This document shows, piece after piece, positions 1 to 6,524 of a DNA stretch of 11,283 bases (positions within the stretch are counted from its first letter, which is position 1; every line of letters begins with the position of its first letter). Position numbers and translations under genes: made by a program. The notes beneath the pieces are model-generated. The model ran no database searches and was not told where the DNA came from. It saw only the letters and a program-made list of their open reading frames with translations. The DNA comes from Stephanodiscus triporus. Taxonomy: Eukaryota; Bacillariophyta; Thalassiosirophyceae; Thalassiosirales; Thalassiosiraceae. Where the stretch lies: assembly GCA_036939755.1 (NCBI GenBank), contig JALLAZ010001507.1, positions 1 through 11,283 on the forward strand, given 5' to 3'.

Positions 1-173
1 ATGATACCAGTGTGAGGATGAAATAGTTCATGTTACGGTGTAAATATGTGTAATGGGCAGTCTTAGACGTACATATAGCAAATGTATGGCTTTAAGGATA
101 GTTGATTAGTGGGCATAGGGTACTGTCAACAGGAACGATCACACCTTCCTCTGTACAAGAAAGACCTATTCAG

Positions 174-419
174 GATGATGACTGAGGTGATTATGGTGAT
201 GTCATCACCACTGATCTAGAGAACGGCAAGTAAGGCAACTGCATCGATGGCAGGAACAGATTCCATCTCACACTACCTCCCAATGAAAACAATGATGAAG
301 AGGACGACGGCATCAACAATGATGATGATGAAGAGGAAAATTATGACAAAATCTCTCCCTCTGATTCATCAGAATCCGACACTAATGAAAACGTCCCTAA
401 ACTGTGGCCAAATAACCAA
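174..419 (+). pseudogene. Acidic leader of the decayed kinase gene
   Basis: In the frame starting at 174 the sequence codes for a strongly acidic, Asn/Asp/Glu/Ser-rich stretch (for example NNDDDEEENYD, then SDSSESDTNENV). The frame is broken by TGA near 183 and TAA near 231, so no intact start can be assigned. A probable intron (420-505) joins it in phase with the kinase relic downstream, which is the reason for treating it as the 5' coding part of that gene. A second frame from ATG 247 is open for 103 codons, but its Met/Lys/Thr repeats are what a GATGATGAA repeat gives out of frame. Bases 1-173 show nothing I can name. Confidence 0.35.
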
Positions 420-505
420 GTATTTGAATACAGTATTTATTCTTATTGCGATCAAAATAATATCTTTTGCATTTGATCATGGCCTTCCATATACCCTTTT
501 TGCAG
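420..505 (+). other. Probable intron (86 nt) in the kinase relic
   Basis: The donor is CAA|GTATTT and the acceptor is a pyrimidine-rich tract ending CCCTTTTTGCAG. Removing it joins the acidic leader (last codon 417-419) to the kinase frame (first codon 506-508) in phase 0. The interval also carries a TGA in the upstream frame. It is inferred only from splice signals and frame agreement. Its length is close to the 88-nt intron of the minus-strand gene. Confidence 0.4.
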
Positions 506-1376
506 AATTTGTCCTGGGCAGAAGAAGTTTGCAAACACGGAAAAGCTGCTTGTCTTGATTCACATAAAATATTCAGTTTAACCAAGAAGAATTTCCCGTG
601 TTCTTTGACCCTGAATGACTTTGATTATGGTTTGTTTCTCGATGCCGGCCAATATGGCGAGGTATATGTTGCTCGCCATAAAAAGCCAGAATTTGTCGTT
701 GCTCTCAAAATTGTGCCAAAGGGCAAACTACAAAGCAAAGAAAATAAGATGGATTTGATCAACTTGCAGATGTTTGGCTTCTTCCATGACCAAAATAATA
801 TCTACTAGATAATGGAATTTGCTCCAGGCGGCAACCTGTATGAGAGGAAATACTCCCCAGAATCAGTTGCAAAGTATATACATGATATGAGTTAAGCATT
901 GGACTACATGCATTTAAAAAACATTACTCACCGGAACCTGAAAACAAAAAATATGCTATTTGGGTTGAACAACACAACACAATCAAAATATTGCAGATTT
1001 GGGCTTGTCAACAAAAATCCCCCCTGGAATGAGTCGAAAGTCAGATGTTGGTATGCTTCCCTATAAATCTCCTGAAGTCGTTCGTTGTCAGGAGTACGGC
1101 AGCACGAGAGATAGTTGGGCGCTGGGTGTGACATTGTTTGAACTCCTTATTGGCAACATTCCCTTTTGAAGTGTTGATGTTGCAACAGTAATAGAACCAT
1201 TGAAAATGGGAGAACCAATTGGCCGGATGATATGACTCAAATTCCCAAAGAGGCCAAAACATTGAATAGGGTCTTGTGGTGATAAATCCCACCAAATGTC
1301 TACATATGAAACCAGTCTCCAAGCATCCATTTGTATTAAGGTACTACTTCTCAAAATCTTTCAAAAAGGGTAGCTA
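506..1376 (+). pseudogene. Decayed Aurora-like Ser/Thr protein kinase
   Basis: The relic carries most kinase subdomains in order: a glycine loop read as GQYGEVY (647-667), the VALKIV lysine (707-709), the hinge MEFAPGGNLYE (from 812), and a degenerate catalytic loop HRNLK (929-943) where the family has HRD. These are followed by ADLG in place of DFG (993-1004), SPE in place of APE (1068-1076), RDSWALGVTLFELL (about 1108-1149) and a C-terminal KHPFV. Wording around the hinge and activation loop is closest to Aurora kinases. It is dead: TAG 806-808, TAA 893-895, a frameshift near 985-993, TGA 1167-1169, another frameshift near 1215, and loss of roughly 15 residues around helix C near 755. The catalytic Asp and the DFG Phe are both changed, so even a repaired frame would not give a normal kinase. 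Exact subfamily is uncertain. Confidence 0.7.
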
Positions 1377-1394
1377 GACAACTAGCTAGACAAC
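1371..1394 (+). repeat. Perfect 12-nt tandem duplication
   Basis: TAGCTAGACAAC occurs twice head to tail (1371-1382 and 1383-1394), directly after the end of the kinase relic. Each unit carries TAG codons, so it is part of the decay of the gene rather than a coding repeat. Confidence 0.85.
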
Positions 1395-1401
1395 AATACT
1401 A

Positions 1402-1524
1402 TTGATTGATAGAGAAGCACTCATTCACAAAGTTCAGGATCGTCGTGATCCATCAAAGGTGCTGAACAACAATGGCACCGTTCCGCATTCTACTTCAAGC
1501 TCAAAGGTCGGCACAGTGAACTAG
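1402..1524 (+). pseudogene. Coding fragment downstream of kinase relic
   Basis: An open stretch of 40 codons starts LIDREALIHKVQDRRDP and becomes Ser/Asn-rich before a TAG at 1522-1524. It has no start codon of its own and follows the kinase relic on the same strand, so it is probably a piece of that gene's C-terminal region. I do not recognise it. A donor-like GTATTG at 1536 and an acceptor CAG at 1648 would link it to the next fragment. Confidence 0.35.
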
Positions 1525-1535
1525 CCGCCAACCAT

Positions 1536-1648
1536 GTATTGTCTGGAAGGAAATACCTGATGCATCTAAAAATGAAATCATGTTTATTTTGGTTATAAAA
1601 GTAATAATTGATACATTGGTAGTTAAGAACTCCCCCCCCTCAAAACAG
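1536..1648 (+). other. Possible intron (113 nt), low support
   Basis: The GT at 1536 and the poly-C tract followed by AAAACAG ending at 1648 would join the fragment at 1402 to the fragment at 1650 in phase 2. An in-frame TAG lies just upstream of the donor, so the link works only for an ancestral version of the gene. The stretch itself is AT-rich and has no convincing coding character. Confidence 0.25.
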
Positions 1649-1649
1649 T

Positions 1650-2307
1650 GAGTGGGATGCTTTTGCTCAACTTCACGACATGCTCCGAGAAAATGGATAG
1701 GCACACAACACGGGCCAAAAAATGATTGACATGCTTCACGAGACAATTGCTTTGTACCGGGAGAAACATGGCAGCCTCCAAAGACTGCCAACTAAAAAAT
1801 AATCACAGCAAACTTGGGAACAAGCATGAGACTAACCATGTGTTTTCAAAAGCGGTAGACAAGATCCAGAACAAGAAAAAAAATGAACTTACCAACATTG
1901 AGAGGGAAACTTGCAAGGGCATTCTTAAGAAGAATCATTTGAATTGGGCTGGCATTGATAATTAGGACAAGGATGATGACATTTCTAGCAAGGATGAGCT
2001 TCAGACTCAAAACTCTGCTACATTCAGCTTGAAAAGTATTAATAACCAAGCATCTAAGAAGGCTGAGGCGGAAGAACAAAAGGGTGGGAGTGAGTATATC
2101 GATTATTCATTTATTGGAGCCTCTGCTGGAAGTGTCCAGTGCTTGTTGAGCAAGTTTGATGCACTTGTTGATCAGCACCACAATGGAATAAGCCCGGCAT
2201 CTCATACAACCATTAAATCCTTTTTCTACAATGATGGCAAGACAGCTGTAACTGGTATTCGAATTATGGCATTCAAATCTGCTGAGATCTGGCAAGGCAA
2301 TTTGTAG
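1650..2307 (+). pseudogene. Unrecognised decayed coding region
   Basis: Two frames carry protein-like sequence. The first (1650-1802) begins EWDAFAQLHDMLRENG and continues after a TAG at 1698 with an Ile/Leu/Glu helix (MIDMLHETIALYREKHG). The second runs to the TAG at 2305-2307. It is Lys/Glu-rich up to a TAG at 1963, and then includes YIDYSFIGASAGSVQCLLSK and AVTGIRIMAFKSAEIWQG, which look like a folded domain. No family is recognised. Same strand and spacing suggest it belongs with the kinase relic, but it could be a separate dead gene. Confidence 0.35.
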
Positions 2308-2486
2308 GAGAAGTGACCAAAAGATTACAATTCTCAGTAAATCAATTCCAGTATCTTTTGGGCACACTTTTCACTGCCCTCCACTCATCATGCACGTATA
2401 CCGCAGAAAATCATAATTCTGTCACACAGTAAAGCAAAAAATCTTGCATCTCCCATGTAAAAACCTTATTTCTTCTACTCAAGCAG
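2308..2486 (+). other. Non-coding gap, possibly a decayed intron
   Basis: No frame is protein-like here and all three are stopped. The 3' end (CTTCTACTCAAGCAG, ending at 2486) looks like an acceptor and a GT lies at 2304. The phases on the two sides do not agree, so an intron cannot be asserted. Confidence 0.25.
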
Positions 2487-3080
2487 GGTAATAACAATGG
2501 AGGAGGATGCTGTTGCATCATGTTTGATGCTCTGAAAGATGAGCACTCTGATATTCATTTGCTCAACAGAGATGAAACTACCACTGGATGTGCAAGGATG
2601 CACATCTCCTCTTCAAAGAGAGCCACTCTTCGGAATTCAAGTTGATTGTTATTTATTCTCCTCACATTCACAAGAATTGTTCACACTATCAAATGTTTCA
2701 TATGGACTCTGCCATTGCAGAGTTTGTTGGTGTGAATGAATGCAGCTACTTTTGTGACACGGATTTTTCCATCTATCATCAAGGGTCCAATTCAGAAGTC
2801 AATGTGGAAGGGTTTTGAAATGTTTATAATTTTCAATGCATTTACAAGAATGAAAGACTACCGGACTGACTCAAGAAATACTGTCGACCACGTGAATAGA
2901 ATGAGAAAGGATTTTTCATATCATAGGAATATTCCAACTCAGGTCAGACATGCTCGTGGATACCGAGGAGAGGTAAATATTGATTCAAATTCTGAACTGA
3001 CGAATACTGATGATACTGAGTTGGTAGTGGGTCTTAGGAAATTCCTCCCTTCTGCGCAACAACAAACTAGAAATCTGTGA
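2487..3080 (+). pseudogene. Unrecognised decayed coding region, 3' end
   Basis: Three overlapping pieces in different frames read like one broken protein. The first (2487-2636) includes CCIMFDALKDEHSDIHLLNR. The second (about 2588-2818) includes FKLIVIYSPHIHKNC and is rich in His and Cys. The third (2736-3080, with its own ATG, 114 codons) includes SMWKGFEMFIIFNAFTRMK and ends at TGA 3078-3080. I cannot assign a family. The last piece could be a small intact ORF, but it sits in line with broken fragments and is more likely the tail of the same relic. It ends 70 nt from the end of the convergent minus-strand gene. Confidence 0.35.
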
Positions 3081-3150
3081 GTGGTTATGTGTCAGCCCTC
3101 CAAGGGTAGACATTACCGACTCTAAAAAGGAGAGTATATGATCAATCGCA

Positions 3151-3690
3151 CTAACGTTTGGGGCCAAAGATTTGAGGTACTTCACTTCTCAATAATATCT
3201 CATGATCACCTCCACAATTTCTGAATCTATTAATCCACACAGCAAAACTCCTTTCATCAACATCGTCAGCATATGCACTGGGCAATATGTCGTTGGTAGC
3301 AATGAATTCCTTCAAAGCACAAAGTTTGGTATTTCATTTGGCCTGATCTGTCAACGCTTTACGTTCACCTCGAGTCATCTCGTAGACTTGAGGTACTTGT
3401 TGTCTAATAGCATTCTTGTGATCACCTCCACAACTTTTGTGGTTGTCCATCCACCAAAAGAGTTTCACTTCATCAAGATCAGCACTATCTTTTTGGGGTA
3501 ATCTGTCTTTGGTATCAACAAATTTCTTCAGAGCAGAAAGATTGGTATGCCATTTGGTATTGAGTGTTACCACAATAGATTCGGCATTACCAGTTGTGGG
3601 AGTAGCAGTTGTGGGAGTAGCAGTAATTTTTCTAATGGCATCCCACAAATGGCCAAAATGTTGTATCTCATAATTTTGCTCTTTATTCAT
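3151..3690 (-). pseudogene. C-terminal tandem 56-residue repeats of the SET fusion gene
   Basis: After a short linker with a doubled ATPTT, two repeats of about 56 residues follow. They share the pattern L-ALK-F--T-D-LP, AD-DE, a W, CGGDH and VPQ. The first ends near 3390; the second, after a TGA at 3336-3334 in the same frame, ends at TAG 3153-3151. The layout (one conserved Trp, short helical module, tandem) recalls helicase-associated repeats common in diatom proteins, but the CGGDH motif does not fit that family, so I leave it unnamed. Confidence 0.5.
3591..3620 (-). repeat. 15-nt tandem repeat coding ATPTT twice
   Basis: Plus-strand CAGTTGTGGGAGTAG occurs twice head to tail (3591-3605, 3606-3620). 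In the minus-strand frame it gives a Thr/Pro linker just before the C-terminal repeats. Confidence 0.8.
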
Positions 3691-3983
3691 TTAACAGCTA
3701 AGTAATCCATCCTTCAGTTCTTTCTTGTACATTCTTGTGAGGTCATATTTATGTACATCCTGTTTAATCTGTTGTTGGTGTAGGAGAAACCTCTCATCTT
3801 TCTTTTTCCCACATGATGGTGGATTTACTAGACAATCATTATCTGTATAAACCTGAACCTGATTTTGCACCATCTGAAAAACAAATGAAATTGCAGTCCC
3901 ATCATTGTTTTTCAAACTAGCTGAATGCTTCCAATACCTACCTGAATCATTAGGCTGTTCATCCCTTGGATCGAGAACAAAAA
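3691..3983 (-). pseudogene. SET fusion gene, exon after second intron
   Basis: The frame is open from 3983 to the TAA at 3693-3691. It includes FVLDPRDEQPNDSGRYWKH, then NNDGTAISFVFQMVQNQVQV and, near the end, HQQQIKQDVHKYDLTRMYK. A strong donor-like CAG|GTAGGT (3941) with an acceptor at 3874 lies inside, but keeping that stretch in the exon gives the better continuous reading. The frame resumes directly after the TAA with the C-terminal repeats, so the stop looks like a nonsense mutation. No family recognised. Confidence 0.45.
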
Positions 3984-4118
3984 CTGAAATGTTTTTTGTA
4001 AAAATGTTTTTTGATGTGATTTATCATCGAGTTCAAAAAGTAATTCCTTGTCATCACCTATTGATAAAAATGATGGATGGTGTTCCCGGAACTTGTGAAT
4101 CATTCTTGTGTGGATTAC
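3984..4118 (-). other. Intron (135 nt) in the SET fusion gene
   Basis: Minus-strand donor CTCAAG|GTAATC and acceptor ACATTTCAG|TTTTTG. The interval has stops in the coding frame, and removing it joins ...YNSQ to VFVLDPRDEQ in phase 1. The frame then stays open to 3693. Confidence 0.6.
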
Positions 4119-4618
4119 CTTGAGAATTATAAAGGACATCACGGTGTAGGCATGTGACTTGCTTCAATCTATATGTCTTGATGGCTATTGCATTAATTTT
4201 GAAGTTTGATGGGATGTCAATTATATTCTGGTTGCAGTAGCGAGTGTAAATACTTGTTGATCAACAAAATTCTTGACTTGAAACTTATCTGGCTCAAGAC
4301 AAATAGTACTGCTACCAGAACCGGTGGCATATGCCATCCTATGAACAGTTTGTCTACTGTCAACAGTCTCACCAACTTTATAGTCACTGCCATAATATAA
4401 ATTTAGGGCGGACTTGGAGAGTATTTGTAGCATCGGATGATTATTCATCGGTTGTTTTAATATATCCGGAAGATCATCACAAGCTTTTGGTATGATGAAT
4501 TTCATCAAACGTTTCATCTCCTTTTTCTCCGTTGCATTGACATAGCAAAAGTCACTAAAAGTGTGGGGAGAGGATTCACATTGAATTTTTGGTTGACTTG
4601 CAGTTGTTCGAGTCATAC
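4119..4618 (-). pseudogene. Middle region of the SET fusion gene
   Basis: The exon starts MTRTTASQPK after the intron and includes SALNLYYGSDYKVGETVDSR, HRMAYATGSGSSTICLEPD and, after a one-base shift between about 4260 and 4221, IDIPSNFKINAIAIKTYRLK and RDVLYNSQ. Protein-like on both sides of the shift. No family is recognised. A 26-nt intron (4253-4228) would also restore the frame but is implausibly short. The end of the exon is set by the donor CAAG|GTAATC. Confidence 0.5.
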
Positions 4619-4706
4619 CTAAACCAAAAGAATGATGGCAAACAGTTGACAGAAGAGGTGAGATGTGAGCTGTGCAATTATTATTAATATGATACTGTTT
4701 ATTTAC
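4619..4706 (-). other. Intron (88 nt) after the post-SET domain
   Basis: On the minus strand the donor is CTAG|GTAAAT and the acceptor TTTTGGTTTAG|GTATG. The exon before ends one base into a codon and the exon after supplies the other two (GGT), so splicing avoids the TAA just inside the intron and runs on into a 131-codon open frame ending at 4221. Confidence 0.7.
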
Positions 4707-5264
4707 CTAGTTTTTCAATTTTGCCTATGCATTTCCTTGACCCACAGAAGCATTCAGTAGATGGTTCATCATGCTTATGCTCCCAATTGTAATCAATCAT
4801 GAGCTCTGAACCACTGCGAATCTTTTTCTTTGCAAAAACACAAGCGTTTGGAGTTCCCTCGTCATCCTTAATCTCCAGAGAACAGTTTGGATCACAAGAA
4901 TGATTAATGAATCTTGCCATATTATTTTTGCATTTCCCATCTATGATCATCTTATCGACTTTCATATAATATCGATGATGACCTCGGTCACCTTTCACTG
5001 CATTTGCTGTTACTTTTTTCCAAAATATTCGATGATAAAATCCCCCTTAGCACAATGTTCTTGGATAGATAAACCACTTCCCAATTTTCCACAACTGATC
5101 TTTTCGGTACTTTTGAAGACTTTTTTAATCATGCGTTTGTGTGGGCAGTTATCTTTTCTCCGACATTTGGGTATACACTTATCCTTCTTGCATGCATCAA
5201 CGACAATCTTCGTTTTTGTTGATGCATACGTTGTTTTCCTAAGAGGTGGTAACTCATTCGTTGC
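4707..5264 (-). pseudogene. AWS-SET-post-SET lysine methyltransferase exon
   Basis: A cysteine-rich AWS-like stretch (CKKDKCIPKCRRKDNC) precedes GSGLSIQEHCAKGDFIIEYFG, the usual start of a SET domain. After a one-base frameshift in a T6 run (5014-5019) the domain goes on with GHHRYYMKVDKMIIDG, the SAM-binding NHSCDPNC (4905-4882) and ELMIDYNWE (about 4806-4780). The post-SET ECFCGSRKCIGK closes it. All hallmark residues of an active SET methyltransferase are present, closest in layout to the SET2/NSD/ASH1 group with AWS and post-SET. One extra base in the T-run would fuse the two halves without loss, so this part decayed only slightly or the base is an assembly error. Confidence 0.8.
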
Positions 5265-5582
5265 TCGTTGCATAAAATTTCTGATAATGTTATCCTATGT
5301 TGCCTTGAATTTCTTGCATAAGTCCTTTGCCTTCTCTCTTACGGCAGAATTCTTTAAGGGAAGGTGTGTTTGCTTCATTTTTTCTTGGATGAATAATAGT
5401 AACTCACCCTCAATATCATGAATGTGACTTTTCCTCCGACGTGTGTGCTTTTGAACATGCCACTTTTCGTTGTATTTACTGTTCCACTTCTGGAATGTTC
5501 GGAGGCTGAATCCCACCCAAGTTGCAGCTTCTGATTGACTTAATCCATTTTTAGTAAGTTTGTTGAATTTGTTTAAGAGTTG
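5265..5582 (-). pseudogene. HTH plus Tc5/CENP-B-like DNA-binding region
   Basis: The first part, ending GFSLRTFQKW, has the pattern of a transposase or homeodomain-like helix-turn-helix (LSQSEAATWVG then the recognition helix). After a basic linker (KHTRRRKSH) comes the pattern typical of Tc5/CENP-B DNA-binding domains of pogo-type transposases: an acidic-start helix (IEGELLLFIQEK), then LPLKNSAVREKAKDLCKKF, and a final helix ending IIRNFMQRA. A TAG (5297-5295) falls inside the last segment, but the same frame continues on both sides. No DDE catalytic domain follows; a SET region does. Assignment is by pattern, without a profile search. Confidence 0.5.
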
Positions 5583-5773
5583 TTATGAGGGGGTGCATAA
5601 AAGCCTTCCCGCCAATTTATTTTTCAGAACCGAAAAAAATTAAGGCACGAGTTCCACGTCACGCCTTACTTTGGCTCCCATGAAATCAAGTCGCGTTTAA
5701 CCTCCCCCCCCCTCATCATGGCGATGCACCCTCCCCCCCCCTTGAACACTTTATCCCCCCCTTGCATGTGGGA

Positions 5774-5846
5774 ATCAATAAATCCGCCGACGTAGCGGCA
5801 TGCCGCCTCCCCCTGGGGGTGCCGCTACGTCGCCGGATTTTTTGAT
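5774..5846. repeat. Inverted repeat, 27-nt arms, 19-nt loop
   Basis: Arms 5774-5800 and 5820-5846 are reverse complements with two mismatches; the core is CGACGTAGCGGCA. The loop contains a smaller palindrome (CCCCCTGGGGG). The right arm also forms a second hairpin with CCGGAT/ATCCGG (5834-5850). This could be a transposon end or MITE-like repeat, or a structured transcript end. Confidence 0.75.
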
Positions 5847-5950
5847 CCGGCTCTCCTTTCCGCGCAACACTGTTCAAAGCACACCAGCGCAATGATGTTT
5901 TTCGGCTTCCGCCGACAAATCTCCCTCCCACGCGTCCAATCTTGTAGGGG

Positions 5951-6001
5951 GTCGGCAGCCGCTTGGCGAAACGTGTAGCCGACACACTTCCGCCAAGCGG
6001 C
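5951..6001. repeat. Second inverted repeat with alternative pairings
   Basis: GCCGCTTGGCG (5958-5968) pairs perfectly with CGCCAAGCGGC (5991-6001) across a 22-nt loop. A competing 6-nt pair, GTCGGC (5951-5956) with GCCGAC (5978-5983), overlaps it. Both lie upstream of the large plus-strand gene. Confidence 0.6.
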
Positions 6002-6221
6002 CGCCGGTCGGTTTATTGTTGCTTGCCCACGCTGACCGATCGCGCTCGTGCGAACAACACCAGCGATTTCGTGGCGAAAAATATCCCAACGCGCCACTCC
6101 CTCCGCACCACCCCCAATTGCAATTCCATCATCCCCCCCTGCCAGCGCGCGTCTAAAACACATACAACGCATTACGTTGCGTTCGAGCAAGGATATTGTG
6201 CGGGGGGCAGGGGGATTCAAG

Positions 6222-6261
6222 GTAATTAATATTATAATTTTATTTTATTTTATTTTCTCAG
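6222..6261 (+). promoter_or_regulatory. AT-rich (TTTTA) tract: core promoter or leader intron
   Basis: A 40-nt AT-only patch in GC-rich surroundings begins AAG|GTAATT and ends TTTTCTCAG. It looks like a very short leader intron or the AT-rich core of a promoter. It lies 41 nt upstream of the first ATG of the gene to the right. The sequence cannot separate these options. Confidence 0.25.
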
Positions 6262-6302
6262 TGTCGCGTTGCTGACCTTACCACTGCTTTAAAAAAACAG
6301 CC

Positions 6303-6425
6303 ATGATCTCCATAACAGGTGCCGACGATGCCAATAATACATCCAGCGGCGCGGTTGTTGTTGGGGATTCCTCATGCCCCGATGGGACTGAAGTCTCTGA
6401 GGAGGAGGATGCGAGGAGGAACTAG
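6303..6425 (+). other. Short ORF in frame with the large gene, ended by TAG
   Basis: ATG 6303 (preceded by AAACAGCC) opens 40 codons, Asp/Glu/Ser-rich at the end, and stops at TAG 6423-6425. The same frame is then open through ATG 6525 and onward. So either the real protein once began at 6303 and a nonsense mutation cut it, or this is an upstream ORF and translation starts at 6525. Confidence 0.4.
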
Positions 6426-6524
6426 GCCTACCTGGCATTCTTCGGGACCGCCGCCTCGCGGGCGGGGGGGGTCCCCGCGGCCGAGAAGGAGAATGAGGCC
6501 AACGAATCAAGGAAGGCGGCTGCT

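Larger units (their letters stand above)
3151..5582 (-). pseudogene. Transposase-type DNA-binding / SET methyltransferase fusion, broken
   Basis: Read on the minus strand, one gene can be followed from 5582 to a TAG at 3151-3153. Order of parts: HTH (about 5560-5490), Tc5/CENP-B-like helical domain (about 5425-5265), AWS cysteines (about 5200-5110), SET and post-SET (5080-4707), an unrecognised middle region (4618 to about 3640), and two copies of a 56-residue repeat (about 3570-3151). Introns at 4706-4619 and 4118-3984 splice in frame. The breaks are TAG 5297-5295, a one-base shift at T-run 5014-5019, a one-base shift between about 4260 and 4221, TAA 3693-3691 and TGA 3336-3334. No start codon is found before a TAA at 5585-5583, so the N-terminus is missing. 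A SET enzyme methylates histone lysine using S-adenosylmethionine; the fused DNA-binding part would direct it to DNA sites. The fusion is seen in the sequence and its role is inferred. Confidence 0.6.
5583..6302. other. GC-rich spacer without a convincing gene
   Basis: Base composition rises sharply from the AT-rich left part. Several frames on both strands stay open for 70-130 codons here, but they overlap one another, carry low-complexity residues and match no motif I know, so I read them as a by-product of GC content. The stretch holds three poly-C runs (5704-5712, 5733-5741, 5755-5761), two strong inverted repeats and an AT-rich patch (6222-6261). It probably includes the promoter and 5' leader of the large gene to the right. 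Confidence 0.5.

Noticed and set aside
1647..1657. GTGAGTGGGAT, equal to the first 11 nt of both introns
   Set aside because: The match ends after 11 nt and lies at an exon start; no further similarity to the introner-like sequence, so probably chance.
3874..3941. 68-nt intron with a strong donor CAG|GTAGGT in the SET fusion gene
   Set aside because: The interval has good protein sequence in the frame set by the 3984-4118 intron, and only that reading connects smoothly upstream; it might still be an alternative intron.
4228..4253. 26-nt intron that would restore the frame
   Set aside because: Far shorter than the other introns here; a one-base indel is simpler.
467..5297. Reassigned genetic code (stop codons read as amino acids)
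   Set aside because: All three stops occur, they stand for different expected residues in the kinase, and exon 3 of the right-hand gene is free of stops for 658 codons. Frameshifts come with them, which fits decay.
5825..6220. 131-codon open frame on the minus strand in the GC-rich spacer
   Set aside because: It overlaps other open frames on both strands, ends inside the inverted repeat and has no recognisable domain; GC-rich DNA has few stops by chance.
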